From Thermodesulfobacteriota bacterium (GTDB lineage: Bacteria > Thermosulfidibacterota > Thermosulfidibacteria > Thermosulfidibacterales > B14-G1), in the NCBI GenBank assembly GCA_024274915.1, contig JAJSAC010000028.1:1-39766 (forward strand): a stretch of 39,766 nt of DNA, in the 5' to 3' direction. Below the pieces are notes generated by a model. It had not been told where the DNA came from. It was given only the letters and a program-made list of their open reading frames with translations, and made no database searches. A program made the position numbers and the translations under genes. Within the stretch, counting starts at the first letter, position 1; every line of letters starts with the position of its first letter. Shown piece by piece: positions 7,836 to 16,524 of this stretch.

Positions 7836-10313
7836 TCAGACAGGCCTCACTAATGATCCTTGCCCAAGCTCACCCTCATCCAAAATCACCCTGCGGAGTA
7901 CCCTAACCGCCCTCTCTTTTCCCTCTTTTATAGGTAAATGTTCTTTCACTAGCTGATAAGGCTTAATGAAGCTCCCCTTCACGGGCAAGGCCAAAAAAGA
8001 AATGGTCCCCCCTTCAGAGTCCACTTCCAAGTTTGCCATACCCTCCAAGCTCTCCAATCTTTGTGCCAAGTAGGAAGGAAAGGGACTAGTGAGAAGACCT
8101 GGAGGAATATGGATCCTATACTCCACGGCCGCCACCAACTTGGAAAGGGAGGGAGCATCCAGAGATGCTTCCTCCTCGTGGATAATCCTAACACCCCGGG
8201 GCAGCAAGGGGTTGATCTTAGTGGCCAAAGAACCCGGTTCCACCAGGGCCGTGAGGAAGAGGTCACAGGGCTCCCCCAGACTCTCCATGCCTGTGGAGAG
8301 AGCCAGGGCAAAGGCCACTCGGGCTTGGGGATTGAATTTGCCCCTGTAAGCCAAGGGTATTCCCTCCCTCCTTAAAAGGCGGACAAAGAACCGTACAAAG
8401 TGGTTATGACTGTAAAGGGCACCATCCCCAAGAAACTCCAGCCACACCCTCAATCTATAGGTCACCTCCCGTCCAAAAGGAGGAAGAGAAAGGTCTATGG
8501 TCTCCCCTCCCCCTTTGCGATGGGTGATCTCTCGGTCACACAGGCCGCACCCCCCGCACACCTCACGACAGTCTGGTGTGGTTTTCCCCTCCATGGCCCG
8601 CTGGCGCTCCCGCCAAAGGAATTCCTTAGTGACACCTATATCTACAAAGTCCCAAGGAAAGGCCTCGTCCATGTCCCGGGTACGATAAAGGACATCACTC
8701 AAGTTCAACCCCACAGCCTCCATCGCCCCTTGCCACAGGGAAAAGTCGAAGGTCTCCCCCCACTGGTCAAAAAGGGCTCCCCGTGTATAAGCCTCCAAAA
8801 GAAGGGCCTGGGCCTCCTCACCTCCACGAGCCATGAGCGCCTCTATGAGGCTCTGGCGGGGATTGTGGAAACTGAGCTCCACTCCACCCCAAGAGCCCCT
8901 CCGCTTCTTGGAAGACCTCCTACCAAAGGAGATGAGTCTCTTTAAAAGATCTATCTTTTCCCTAAAAGCCTCTTGGGTATCTTGGGGTTCCCATTGAAAG
9001 GGGGTGTGGGGCTTGGGCACAAAGGGGGAGACAGAAACGTGTAGGCGGGGTCTACGCTGGGAGAGCCGTTGAGCCCGGGCCATAATCTCCTTCACCAGAT
9101 GGGCTATCCCCTCCAGATCCTCTCTAGTTTCTGTAGGCAAACCTATCATAAAGTAGAGCTTCATAAGGTCCCATCCAGCCGAGAAGACCTTATCCACCGT
9201 CTCCATAATCTCCTGGGTGGTGATATTTTTGTTTATCACGTCCCGGAGGCGCTGAGTGCTCGCCTCGGGGGCCATGGTAAACCCCGTCTTCCTCACTCGC
9301 CGGATCTCCTGGATGAGATCCTCGGTAAGGGTACCGGAACGCAGAGAAGGAAGGGAAAGGGAAACGAAGGAAGCCTCCCCTGCTTCCATAAAAGCCTTGA
9401 TGATGTGGTGAATGCCCGAATGGTCCGTAGCCGTGAGGGAGAGGAGCGAAACCTCCTCGTAACCCGTTGAAATCAGTCCATCACGGGCCAGCTCCAGGAT
9501 TTGGGCCACACCCCTCTCTCTCACAGGACGATACTGAAACCCCGCCAGGCAAAAACGACACCCTCGGCTACAGCCCCTCATGATCTCAACGGTGACCCGG
9601 TCGTGGACGATGGCCGTGGCAGGCATAAGGACCCTGGTGGGAAAGGGAGCCTTCTCCAGATCCAGAACAACACGACGCCGTACCCCTCCTCCTTTGGCAG
9701 GAGACCACACCCCCTCCACAGTGCTGAGGAGCTCTATCCGCTCTTCTCTAGAAGCCCCCCGAGCCAAGGCATCCACCATGATGTGAGCCATCTCCACCTG
9801 GGCCTCCTCCGACTCTCCCACAAAGACCAGGTCCACAAAGGGCGCGTAGGGCACGGGGTTCACGGCGGCCGCCCCCCCCGCCATGACTATAGGGTCTTCC
9901 TCCCGCCTCTCCCTGGCAAAGAGGGGCACCCCCGAGATCTCCACGGCCTTGAGGAGATTGGTGTAGGCCAGCTCCTGCTGGAGGGAGACCTCCACCAGGT
10001 GAAAGTCCTTGAAAGGCCTGCCCGTCTCCAGGCCCCACAGGGGAATGCCCTCCCTCTCCATGACCGACAGGGCATCCCGCCAAGGCAGATAGGTACGGTC
10101 AGCCAAAACTCCCTCCTGGTCGTTGAGGATGTGGTAGATGATACGCAGTCCCAAATGGGAGAGGCCCACTTCGTAGGCATCGGGAAAGAGCAGCAAGACC
10201 CTGTAGACAGCCTTCTCCCAATCCCTGCATCGAGCATTAAGTTCCTGGTTAAGGTAACGGGAAGGCCGCTCTAGCAAAGGAAGAAAAGGCTTAAGACGAT
10301 CCAGGGGCCTCAC
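7836..10313 (-). CDS. B12-binding-type radical SAM protein fused to DUF2344 (TIGR03960 + TIGR03936)
   Basis: An 825-residue fusion. Residues about 30-210 are the TIGR03960 N-terminal, cobalamin-binding-like part (DAYEVGLSHLGLRIIY, VGESEEAQ). The radical SAM core holds the cluster motif C248-x3-C252-x2-C255 (RGCSRGCRFC). A further Cys-rich segment (CREVCGGCGLCD) lies at about 590. From about 625 a DUF2344 domain follows (YRLRVWLEFLG..FVRFFVRLLRREG). The substrate is unknown. In many genomes these two domains are separate adjacent genes, and the pair often lies near ribonuclease G or ribosomal-protein genes, which are absent here. GTG at 10313 overlaps the rseP stop as GTGA, so the two genes are coupled. 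Confidence 0.93.
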   Translation of the reverse strand: MRPLDRLKPFLPLLERPSRYLNQELNARCRDWEKAVYRVLLLFPDAYEVGLSHLGLRIIYHILNDQEGVLADRTYLPWRDALSVMEREGIPLWGLETGRPFKDFHLVEVSLQQELAYTNLLKAVEISGVPLFARERREEDPIVMAGGAAAVNPVPYAPFVDLVFVGESEEAQVEMAHIMVDALARGASREERIELLSTVEGVWSPAKGGGVRRRVVLDLEKAPFPTRVLMPATAIVHDRVTVEIMRGCSRGCRFCLAGFQYRPVRERGVAQILELARDGLISTGYEEVSLLSLTATDHSGIHHIIKAFMEAGEASFVSLSLPSLRSGTLTEDLIQEIRRVRKTGFTMAPEASTQRLRDVINKNITTQEIMETVDKVFSAGWDLMKLYFMIGLPTETREDLEGIAHLVKEIMARAQRLSQRRPRLHVSVSPFVPKPHTPFQWEPQDTQEAFREKIDLLKRLISFGRRSSKKRRGSWGGVELSFHNPRQSLIEALMARGGEEAQALLLEAYTRGALFDQWGETFDFSLWQGAMEAVGLNLSDVLYRTRDMDEAFPWDFVDIGVTKEFLWRERQRAMEGKTTPDCREVCGGCGLCDREITHRKGGGETIDLSLPPFGREVTYRLRVWLEFLGDGALYSHNHFVRFFVRLLRREGIPLAYRGKFNPQARVAFALALSTGMESLGEPCDLFLTALVEPGSLATKINPLLPRGVRIIHEEEASLDAPSLSKLVAAVEYRIHIPPGLLTSPFPSYLAQRLESLEGMANLEVDSEGGTISFLALPVKGSFIKPYQLVKEHLPIKEGKERAVRVLRRVILDEGELGQGSLVRPV

Positions 10314-11377
10314 TTCCCCCTTCCTACGAGGCGACTAATATCATTGTAGAAAGCCAGAACCATGATGGCGATGATGATGGCCAAGCCCACTTGCTGGGCC
10401 GTCTCCCGGGTACGGGCACTCACAGGCTTACCCCGGATGCCCTCTATGGTGAAGAAGAGGAGATGCCCCCCATCCAAGATGGGAATGGGAAAAAGATTGA
10501 TGATACCCAGGTTAATGCTGATAAAGGCCATGAAGGTGAGGAGGCTGATGAGCCCCGACTTCACCTGCTTACTGGCCATCTGAACAATGAGAATAGGGCC
10601 CCCTACACTTTTGGCAGGTACCACCCGTTGGAGGATCTTCACAACACCCACCAAGGTGAGGTAGATCATGTTCACCGTGTACTCCATCCCCCTGATGAGG
10701 GCCATGAAGGGGTTGGACCGCTCTATCCGATAGGTGCCTGCCGCTATGATACCCACCTTACCCACAATTCTTTTCTCTCCAAAAATGGTCCGGGCCTCCT
10801 GGGGTTTGGGCACCACGGTGAGGCTCACCATCCCACCCCTTCTCTTTACCACCACTTTGAGTGGCCTGCCTGGGTGCTTCTGGACAATGGTGGCCAGATC
10901 CCCCCAAGATTCGATCCTCTTGCCCTCTATGGATACTATCAAATCCCCGGCCTTCAAACCCGCCTTTTCGGCGGGAGAACCGGCCACAACCTGGCCAACC
11001 ACAGGCTCTAAAATTGGCACCCCCCAAAGGTAGACCCCCGTCATGAGCACCACCGCCAACAGAAGGTTAAAAAAGGGACCCGATGCCACCACCGCGGTCC
11101 TGACCCATAAAGGCTTATGGGAGAAGGACCGTTCCCGGATCACCTCTTCCACTACCTCTTCCGGATCCTCCCCCACCAACTTCACGTACCCCCCCAAGGG
11201 AACCAGGGCCAACACGTATTCAGTGTCTCCCCTTTTTACACTCCACAGTTTGGGGCCAAAACCGATGGAAAAGCGCTCCACCCCGACACCCAACATCCTA
11301 GCCGCAAGAAAATGGCCCAATTCATGGACGAAGATAAGAATGCCCAGAAGAACGATAGCAACCAATAGTCCGCCCAT
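10310..11377 (-). CDS. rseP: Site-2 intramembrane zinc protease RseP
   Basis: A 355-residue M50 protease of the inner membrane. It cleaves membrane-embedded anti-sigma factors and signal-peptide remnants. H18-E-L-G-H22 in the first helix is the zinc site. The second ligand motif is NLFPIPILDGGH near residue 300. One PDZ domain lies at about 115-180 (VGQVVAGSPAEKAGLKAGD). E. coli RseP has two, so this is the shorter single-PDZ form usual outside Gammaproteobacteria. ATG at 11377 has GGGGTGAAG ahead of it. The usual dxr neighbour is missing upstream, where the cold-shock gene terminator lies instead. Confidence 0.95.
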   Translation of the reverse strand: MGGLLVAIVLLGILIFVHELGHFLAARMLGVGVERFSIGFGPKLWSVKRGDTEYVLALVPLGGYVKLVGEDPEEVVEEVIRERSFSHKPLWVRTAVVASGPFFNLLLAVVLMTGVYLWGVPILEPVVGQVVAGSPAEKAGLKAGDLIVSIEGKRIESWGDLATIVQKHPGRPLKVVVKRRGGMVSLTVVPKPQEARTIFGEKRIVGKVGIIAAGTYRIERSNPFMALIRGMEYTVNMIYLTLVGVVKILQRVVPAKSVGGPILIVQMASKQVKSGLISLLTFMAFISINLGIINLFPIPILDGGHLLFFTIEGIRGKPVSARTRETAQQVGLAIIIAIMVLAFYNDISRLVGRGK

Positions 11378-11464
11378 ATCTTCACCCCCTTGATGGGGCC
11401 TTATTAATTAAAGGAAAGGGGGAAAGCAAGGAAGATGTGTAAAACCTCCTGCCCAAGGAACCAT

Positions 11465-11493
11465 AAAAAAGGCGGGTCCCTTAGGGACCCGCC
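11465..11493 (-). terminator. Rho-independent terminator of the first cold-shock gene
   Basis: A perfect 10-bp GC-rich stem (11471-11480 with 11484-11493, loop of 3) is followed on the minus strand by six T (11470-11465). It lies 21 bp after the csp stop codon. Confidence 0.85.
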
Positions 11494-11514
11494 TTTCAGG
11501 GTTCAAACAACAAG

Positions 11515-11721
11515 TTAGCGTTTCGAAACGTTGGAGGCCTGGGGGCCTTTCATGCCCTCCACCACCTCAAACTCCACCTCTTCCCCCTCGGCTAGGGAGC
11601 GGAAACCGTCATCCTGGATGGCCGTATAATGTACAAACACATCTGTGCCTGTATCGTCCCGGGTGATGAACCCATAGCCCTTGCTGTCATTGAACCACTT
11701 CACTGTTCCTGTGTACTTCAT
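11515..11721 (-). CDS. Cold-shock protein (CspA family), copy 1
   Basis: A 68-residue single cold-shock domain, an OB-fold binding single-stranded nucleic acid and acting as an RNA chaperone. RNP1 is KGYGFITRD and RNP2 is DVFVHYTAI. The start at 11721 ([10 protein letters not shown]) has AGGAGGAAGT ahead. The 12 extra upstream in-frame residues lack family similarity. It has its own terminator. The promoter-proximal 117 bp (11612-11728) are base-for-base identical to copy 2, while the 3' part differs (for example a VSKR versus VQKL end), suggesting gene conversion. Confidence 0.95.
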   Translation of the reverse strand: MKYTGTVKWFNDSKGYGFITRDDTGTDVFVHYTAIQDDGFRSLAEGEEVEFEVVEGMKGPQASNVSKR

Positions 11722-11844
11722 GCTACTTCCTCCTAAAATTTTTGCACCACAACCCACTAGAAAACTCCCTGGGGGATAAAAGAGGCGAGGGCAAACGCAG
11801 CGCTTTTAGATTCTCCTCTTTTAAAAGGGGAGGGAGAAAGGAGG

Positions 11845-11877
11845 GGAGGCAAACCTCACCGGCTCCGGTTTGCCTCC
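11845..11877 (-). terminator. Hairpin after the second cold-shock gene, possible terminator
   Basis: A perfect 11-bp stem pairs 11845-11855 with 11867-11877, 16 bp after the stop of copy 2. The sequence after the stem on the minus strand is C/T-rich (CCTCCTTTCTCCC) rather than a pure T-run, so termination may be partial and read-through into copy 1 possible. Confidence 0.4.
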
Positions 11878-11893
11878 TTCCACCTCTCCTTTT

Positions 11894-12100
11894 TTACAGC
11901 TTCTGCACGTTGGAAGCCTGAGGGCCTTTTACGCCCTCCACTATCTCAAACTCCACTTTCTCACCTTCGGTGAGGGAGCGGAAACCATCCTCCTGGATGG
12001 CCGTATAATGTACAAACACATCTGTGCCTGTATCGTCCCGGGTGATGAACCCATAGCCCTTGCTGTCATTGAACCACTTCACTGTTCCTGTGTACTTCAT
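11894..12100 (-). CDS. Cold-shock protein (CspA family), copy 2
   Basis: A 68-residue cold-shock domain protein with the same RNP1 (KGYGFITRD) and RNP2 (DVFVHYTAI) as its downstream neighbour. It differs at only about ten residues, nearly all in the C-terminal half (QEDG, TEGEK, EIVEGV, QKL). The start at 12100 has AGGAGGAGAAAGT. The long region upstream (12101-12565) could include a cold-shock-type untranslated leader, but I cannot define its promoter. The two copies lie 172 bp apart in tandem. Confidence 0.95.
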   Translation of the reverse strand: MKYTGTVKWFNDSKGYGFITRDDTGTDVFVHYTAIQEDGFRSLTEGEKVEFEIVEGVKGPQASNVQKL

Positions 12101-12565
12101 GCTACTTTCTCCTCCTTGCTTTGGTACAGATCCCACCCCTACCCAAATAGTTTTAGGGGGGAATCAAAAGAAATGTACTTCCGGTGTTCCAAAAACTCTC
12201 CTTTCTCCCTAAAGCTGGCCGCAGTGGAGCACACCCAAAGAGAGTTGTCAACAAAAAAATGACCCCCAAGGGAGTTTGCCCACGCTCCACAAGCCTAACC
12301 CTATGACAAAACAGAAAAAACGGCGTACATTTTTCCCATGAAAAGAGCAATTTCGGGGAAAGACATACACAAGCTGCCGAGCAAAAAGGCCGTACCAACA
12401 CCATGGAAATCGACCCCCTACACAACCTAAGCCTCTGTACGTCCCTACACGTTGCCACTCCCCACCCTCACCCCAGAGCGAGCCAGGGCCACACCATACC
12501 AAACCAACTGTAAAAGAATCCTCCCCTTCCTGCCCATCACCCCTGTGGAATTAGAATACAAAGGG
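12101..12565. other. 465-bp intergenic region with no supportable gene
   Basis: Divergent spacer between the cold-shock genes and the glycosyltransferase. Short frames in it lack ribosome sites and family features. On the minus strand a perfect TTGACA lies at 12251-12246, but no convincing -10 follows at normal spacing, so a csp promoter there is only a possibility. I see no RNA gene or strong hairpin. Confidence 0.5.
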
Positions 12566-12574
12566 TGATATAAG
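12566..12574 (+). promoter_or_regulatory. Extended -10 promoter element before the glycosyltransferase gene
   Basis: TGATATAAG combines an extended TGn with a TATAAG -10 at 12569-12574. No good -35 is seen. The expected start of transcription would be near 12581, two bases from the ATG, so the message could be almost leaderless. No clear ribosome site fits otherwise. Confidence 0.4.
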
Positions 12575-12582
12575 AGCACCCC

Positions 12583-13383
12583 ATGCGAGAGAAGCTGACA
12601 GTAATAGTGCCCACTTTTAACGAGGAGGAAAACCTTCAGGCCTGCATGGAAAGCGTGGCCTGGGCCGATGAAATCATAGTTGTAGACTCGGGAAGTACCG
12701 ACGCCACCCTAGAAATCGCCCGGCGCTTCACAGACCGCATCCTGGAACACGAATATATCAACTCCGCAACCCAAAAGAACTGGGCCATACCCAAGGCCAC
12801 CCACTCCTGGGTAATGATTGTAGACGCAGACGAGCGGGTAACGCCAGGGCTCAAAAGAGAGATTCAAAAGGTTCTGGAAGCGCCCAAGCACCACGGGTAC
12901 TCCATTGGCCGCCTGAACCATTTCCTAGGCTATCCATTGCGTCATGGCGGCTGGAGCCCAAAAGAAGACCGAAACGTCCGCCTCTTTATGAGGGACAAAG
13001 GCCGATACGAAGATAAAGAGGTCCACGCTGATGTGGTAGTGAAAGGCTCCGTGGGTCACCTGGAACACCCCCTCGTTCACCACTCCTACAAAAGCCTGGA
13101 CCAATACTTCGAAAAAATGGACCGCTACACCCGTTGGGCCGCCATGGACATTGTAAGAAGGGGAAAACCCGTAAAATGGTACCATATTACCCTCCGTCCC
13201 CTTGGCGATTTTATCAGGCTCTACTTTATGAAACTGGGTTTTCTGGATGGTTTCCCTGGACTTATAATCGCCCTCCTGTCCGCCTATTACGTCATGGTCA
13301 AGTACTCCAGGGCCTGGGAGATGGAAAAAAAGGGCCTTGACACCCAGCGAGCAAACCCTGTATCAAGGCATAAAAATAAATAA
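12583..13383 (+). CDS. Family 2 glycosyltransferase (WaaE/KdtX-like)
   Basis: A 266-residue GT-A glycosyltransferase. The nucleotide-sugar fold begins with [20 protein letters not shown] and [10 protein letters not shown], and the metal-binding DxD is D81-A-D83 (VDADERVTP). The sequence after it ([14 protein letters not shown], then [19 protein letters not shown]) is like the WaaE/KdtX group that adds a hexose to the LPS inner core. A C-terminal hydrophobic segment suggests membrane association. The acceptor cannot be told from sequence. No other LPS gene is adjacent. The IclR gene follows after 19 bp and may be co-transcribed. Confidence 0.85.
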   Translation: MREKLTVIVPTFNEEENLQACMESVAWADEIIVVDSGSTDATLEIARRFTDRILEHEYINSATQKNWAIPKATHSWVMIVDADERVTPGLKREIQKVLEAPKHHGYSIGRLNHFLGYPLRHGGWSPKEDRNVRLFMRDKGRYEDKEVHADVVVKGSVGHLEHPLVHHSYKSLDQYFEKMDRYTRWAAMDIVRRGKPVKWYHITLRPLGDFIRLYFMKLGFLDGFPGLIIALLSAYYVMVKYSRAWEMEKKGLDTQRANPVSRHKNK

Positions 13384-13402
13384 CGTTTGGAAGGAGAAGA
13401 CC

Positions 13403-14221
13403 ATGGGAAAGAGGGCCAAGTCAGACTATCTCATACAATCCGTATCCAACGCTTGCGACATTATGGAGTGCTTCTCCATAGAGGAAGACGAACTGGGAAT
13501 TACAGAACTGGCCAGAAGGCTGGGGCTCCACAAGAACAATGTTCAGAGATTACTGGCCACTCTGGAGTATCGAGGCTATGTAGAACAGTCCAAGATCTCC
13601 GGCAATTACCGCTTGGGGCTCAAAGTTTTCGAGCTGAGTCAGGTTTACACAAAGCAGCTCCATCTCTTCAAACAAGCACGCCCCATCTTGGAGAAGGTTA
13701 AGGAACAGTGCAACGAGACCACCTACGTGGGGGACATGAGGAGCGGCTTCGTGGTCTATCTCATGTCTGAGGAAACCACCCAGTCAGTAAGGGTCGTTTC
13801 TAGGGTGGGCACCCGCTTCCATCCCCATTCCACCGCCCTGGGAAAAGCCATTTTGGCCCACCTCCCCCAGGCTGAGTTGGAAGCCCTATATCCCGAAGAA
13901 GACCTCCCCGCCTTCACCCCTAACACCATTTCCAGCAGATCCAAACTGTTCGAGCACCTAGAGGAGGTGAGGGAGAGGGGATACGCCCTGGACATGGAAG
14001 AGCAAGAGGAAGGGGTGAGATGCGTAGGAGTGCCCATCTTCAATTACACCCTGAAGGTGATAGGAGGACTCTCCATCTCGGGGCCCATCACTCGATTCAC
14101 ACCCGAGCGCCTGGAGAATGAACTCATCCCCGTAGCTCTGGACGCCGGGCAAGAACTGTCCCAACGCCTGGGCCATGACATTGGCGAAAAGATAAGCAGC
14201 TTTGTCGGAGAGCTAATTTAG
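13403..14221 (+). CDS. IclR-family transcriptional regulator
   Basis: A 272-residue regulator. The N-terminal winged helix-turn-helix covers about residues 10-70 (SNACDIMECFS, LGLHKNNVQRLLATLEYRGYV), and the C-terminal IclR effector domain follows (PHSTALGKAILAHLP, YALDMEEQEEGVRCVGVPI). These proteins usually control catabolic or efflux operons next to them, but no such operon is near, so the effector and targets are unknown. ATG at 13403 follows AAGGAG. Longer in-frame starts lie in the upstream gene's end. Its TAG overlaps the stop of the convergent DUF512 gene. Confidence 0.9.
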   Translation: MGKRAKSDYLIQSVSNACDIMECFSIEEDELGITELARRLGLHKNNVQRLLATLEYRGYVEQSKISGNYRLGLKVFELSQVYTKQLHLFKQARPILEKVKEQCNETTYVGDMRSGFVVYLMSEETTQSVRVVSRVGTRFHPHSTALGKAILAHLPQAELEALYPEEDLPAFTPNTISSRSKLFEHLEEVRERGYALDMEEQEEGVRCVGVPIFNYTLKVIGGLSISGPITRFTPERLENELIPVALDAGQELSQRLGHDIGEKISSFVGELI

Positions 14222-15537
14222 AGAGAACCTTGGGAAAGCCTGGCTACTCTCTGGGACAAAGAGGAAAGCTCCTTCATTAAAGCGGCGGGGTGGGGTGCCA
14301 CCACCTTCACCTCCCTCCCAGAAAGGCGGCTTACCTCTTCTGGAGTGAGATCATCTAAAAACCTCTCCTCGCCGTTGAGCATTACAGAGGGGATAATCAC
14401 TTCCCCCTCCGGAGCCCCCTCCAAGGCATCCAGCACGTCCTTGGCTGTCAAGAGCCCTGCCACAGTCACCCCGGGGCCAAAAAACCGGTTTTTCACCTTT
14501 AGGACCCTCGCCCAAGGGGCCCAAGGGGAAGACCGCAGACAAGTCTCAAGATAAGGGGCAAAGGCCTCCCCTGTTACCAACAAAACAGGGGCCCCGGGTT
14601 CATCTGCTCCAGAGGACACCTGTTCCCGCCACTCTTCCATGAAAAGGGAGACCATTCCCACTCCATCCTCCAACTGGGCCAAGTCTCTATAATAGTCTAA
14701 GGAAGGCAAAGGAAGACCCGCCGCTATGTACCATTCGTCAGCCAAATAAAGGAAGGGCTCTCCTACCAGAGCCACAGCCTTCTCTCGAAAAGCACGGCCC
14801 ATCTCTACCACCGCCCTGGCATAGCCGCCGTCCATGGGTCTCAAAGGATAGAGTCCTTCCCTGTACTTGGTGAGCCCCACAGGTACCAAGGCTACAGAAG
14901 CCACTCCAGGAAAGAGGGCCAAAAGATCTTCCAAGGTCCCCCACAACACTTCACCATCGTTGATTCCCGGGCACAAAACCACCTGGGCATGGACCTTTAT
15001 ACCCAAGGCCACCAGTTCATTGAGTCTCTCATAGCCTCTAGCTGCCCGGGGATTTCCCATCATAAAAGCCCTCACCTGGGGAGCCGTTGCGTGGACGGAA
15101 ACATACAATGGTGATAGGCGCTGCTCTTTGAGCCTTTCCCAATCCTCCCGAGTGAGATTGGTTAGGGTGATGTAGTTGCCGTGGAGGAAAGAGAGGCGAT
15201 AGTCGTCGTCCTTGAAATAAAGGGAAGGCCTCATGCCAGGAGGCATTTGATCCATGAAACAGAATATGCACTTACACGAACAGTGACGAGGCCTTATGCC
15301 CTCCAACAAAAGGCCCAAGTCCTCATCGAGGTCCTTCTCAATCTCCACCTTCCAATGCTCCCCGTTCCCTTTATCCACAAGGAGGACAACCCTCTCCTCA
15401 CCAGAAACATAAAAACGGAAATCCAAAAGGTCCCTAATTTCCCTATCGTTCACCTTCAAAAGCTTATCCCCTGCTTCTAGACCCACCTCGTGGGCAATGG
15501 AGTGGGGAAAAACCCTCTCAATAAGCACTCCCTTCAT
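14218..15537 (-). CDS. DUF512-family radical SAM protein with N-terminal PDZ-like domain
   Basis: A 439-residue protein. Residues about 1-55 are PDZ-like (IERVFPHSIAHEVGLEAGDKL). The radical SAM cluster motif is C86-x3-C90-x2-C93 (HCSCKCIFC, with an extra C88). NYITLTN and the DUF512 domain follow at about 190-390. The family is widespread in Firmicutes, Desulfobacterota and cyanobacteria, and its reaction is not known. ATG at 15537 shares one base with the pgsA stop (TGATG), so translation is coupled. The TTG three bases upstream is less likely. Confidence 0.92.
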   Translation of the reverse strand: MKGVLIERVFPHSIAHEVGLEAGDKLLKVNDREIRDLLDFRFYVSGEERVVLLVDKGNGEHWKVEIEKDLDEDLGLLLEGIRPRHCSCKCIFCFMDQMPPGMRPSLYFKDDDYRLSFLHGNYITLTNLTREDWERLKEQRLSPLYVSVHATAPQVRAFMMGNPRAARGYERLNELVALGIKVHAQVVLCPGINDGEVLWGTLEDLLALFPGVASVALVPVGLTKYREGLYPLRPMDGGYARAVVEMGRAFREKAVALVGEPFLYLADEWYIAAGLPLPSLDYYRDLAQLEDGVGMVSLFMEEWREQVSSGADEPGAPVLLVTGEAFAPYLETCLRSSPWAPWARVLKVKNRFFGPGVTVAGLLTAKDVLDALEGAPEGEVIIPSVMLNGEERFLDDLTPEEVSRLSGREVKVVAPHPAALMKELSSLSQRVARLSQGSL

Positions 15538-16079
15538 CAAAACTCCTCAGACAGGGCCTTGATCCCTCGATAAATATAATCCAGACCCGAAGCCAGGGTC
15601 ACCAAGAAAGTGGCTATTTCCAAAGCGCCCAGGAGGTGGTCCGCGGAAAGGTTTATACCATGGATAAGAAGGGTAGCAAAAACGGTCATCACCTGGGAGA
15701 AGGTGGTGGCCTTCCCCAGGATGGTTGGCTTCACATCTACCACCCCACCGAAAAAGATGGCCGCCAGGACCACCCCGCCCACCAGCAACAGATCTCTGGA
15801 AACCACCGTCACCGCCAGCCAGGGAGGCGAGTACCCCATGAGGGCCATGGTAATAAAAGCTCCATCCAGCAACACCTTATCGGCCAAAGGGTCTAAAAGG
15901 GTGCCAAGATAGCTGCCCTGATGATAACGCCTGGCTATGTAGCCATCCAGCACGTCCGTGACCGAGGCAAAGAGAAAGATGGCTATGGCCACCCCCACCC
16001 TCCTATAAATCAGGGCCGTGATGAGAAAGGGAACGGAGCAAAGCCTCAAGAGAGTGAGCAGATTAGGGACGGTGATCAT
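15537..16079 (-). CDS. pgsA: CDP-diacylglycerol-glycerol-3-phosphate 3-phosphatidyltransferase
   Basis: A 180-residue inner-membrane enzyme making phosphatidylglycerol phosphate from CDP-diacylglycerol and glycerol 3-phosphate. The CDP-alcohol phosphotransferase motif D-x2-DG-x2-AR-x8-G-x3-D-x3-D is complete (DVLDGYIARR, then GTLLDPLADK). Several transmembrane helices follow. Length and MITVPNLLTLLRL start are usual for PgsA. It sits 7 bp after the small secreted protein gene and is coupled to DUF512. Closely related CDP-alcohol transferases are possible, but PgsA is the best fit. Confidence 0.92.
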   Translation of the reverse strand: MITVPNLLTLLRLCSVPFLITALIYRRVGVAIAIFLFASVTDVLDGYIARRYHQGSYLGTLLDPLADKVLLDGAFITMALMGYSPPWLAVTVVSRDLLLVGGVVLAAIFFGGVVDVKPTILGKATTFSQVMTVFATLLIHGINLSADHLLGALEIATFLVTLASGLDYIYRGIKALSEEF

Positions 16080-16086
16080 CGCCTAA

Positions 16087-16524
16087 TTAGCCCCCCTCCA
16101 CAGGCTCTCTCCCAGTGATGGACCTTTGTAGAAGATCCGAATCAATGTAAGCCTTCACCTCCACTTCCCATACACCATAACCTTTTGCCCCCCTTTGTGA
16201 TTCACCCTCCGACTCCCCGGGGAGGAGAAAGACAGCTTTCAACACCTGGTACTTCACCACAAAGTCTTTTATCCTATCCTCTATCTCTCCTTCTAAAGCT
16301 ACCAGATCCTCGGGGTTCTCCACCAAAAGGGCCGCCTCTTTCTTCACTGCATCCACCAAGGCCGCTCTTACCGCCTTTTTAAAGTCAGCCGCCCTGTCGT
16401 CTCCCTCCAGGACGAACCTGGCTTCACCCACAGAGCTCACCAGGGGTATAGAACCCCCATGGGCGCTGTAAGCCCATGGAAAAAAAAACAACATCCCCAA
16501 AAACCATAAGCCCAGTCTTTTCAT
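16087..16524 (-). CDS. Small secreted protein, FlgT/LPP20-like fold possible
   Basis: A 145-residue protein with a clear signal peptide (MKRLGLWFLGMLFFFPWAYSAHG) and no lipobox, so it is probably periplasmic. The body has AVRAALVDAVKKEA followed by acidic helices and a final GVWEVEVKAYIDSDLL strand. The pattern, an Ala-rich helix then a strand pair, resembles the N-terminal domain of FlgT and LPP20-type proteins, but I am not sure. The start overlaps the rdgB stop (ATGA). No flagellar gene is near. Function unknown. Confidence 0.7.
   Translation of the reverse strand: MKRLGLWFLGMLFFFPWAYSAHGGSIPLVSSVGEARFVLEGDDRAADFKKAVRAALVDAVKKEAALLVENPEDLVALEGEIEDRIKDFVVKYQVLKAVFLLPGESEGESQRGAKGYGVWEVEVKAYIDSDLLQRSITGREPVEGG

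Noticed and set aside
12153-12502. Overlapping minus-strand frames upstream of the cold-shock genes
   Set aside because: No ribosome sites, low-quality composition and no family features, so treated as non-coding.
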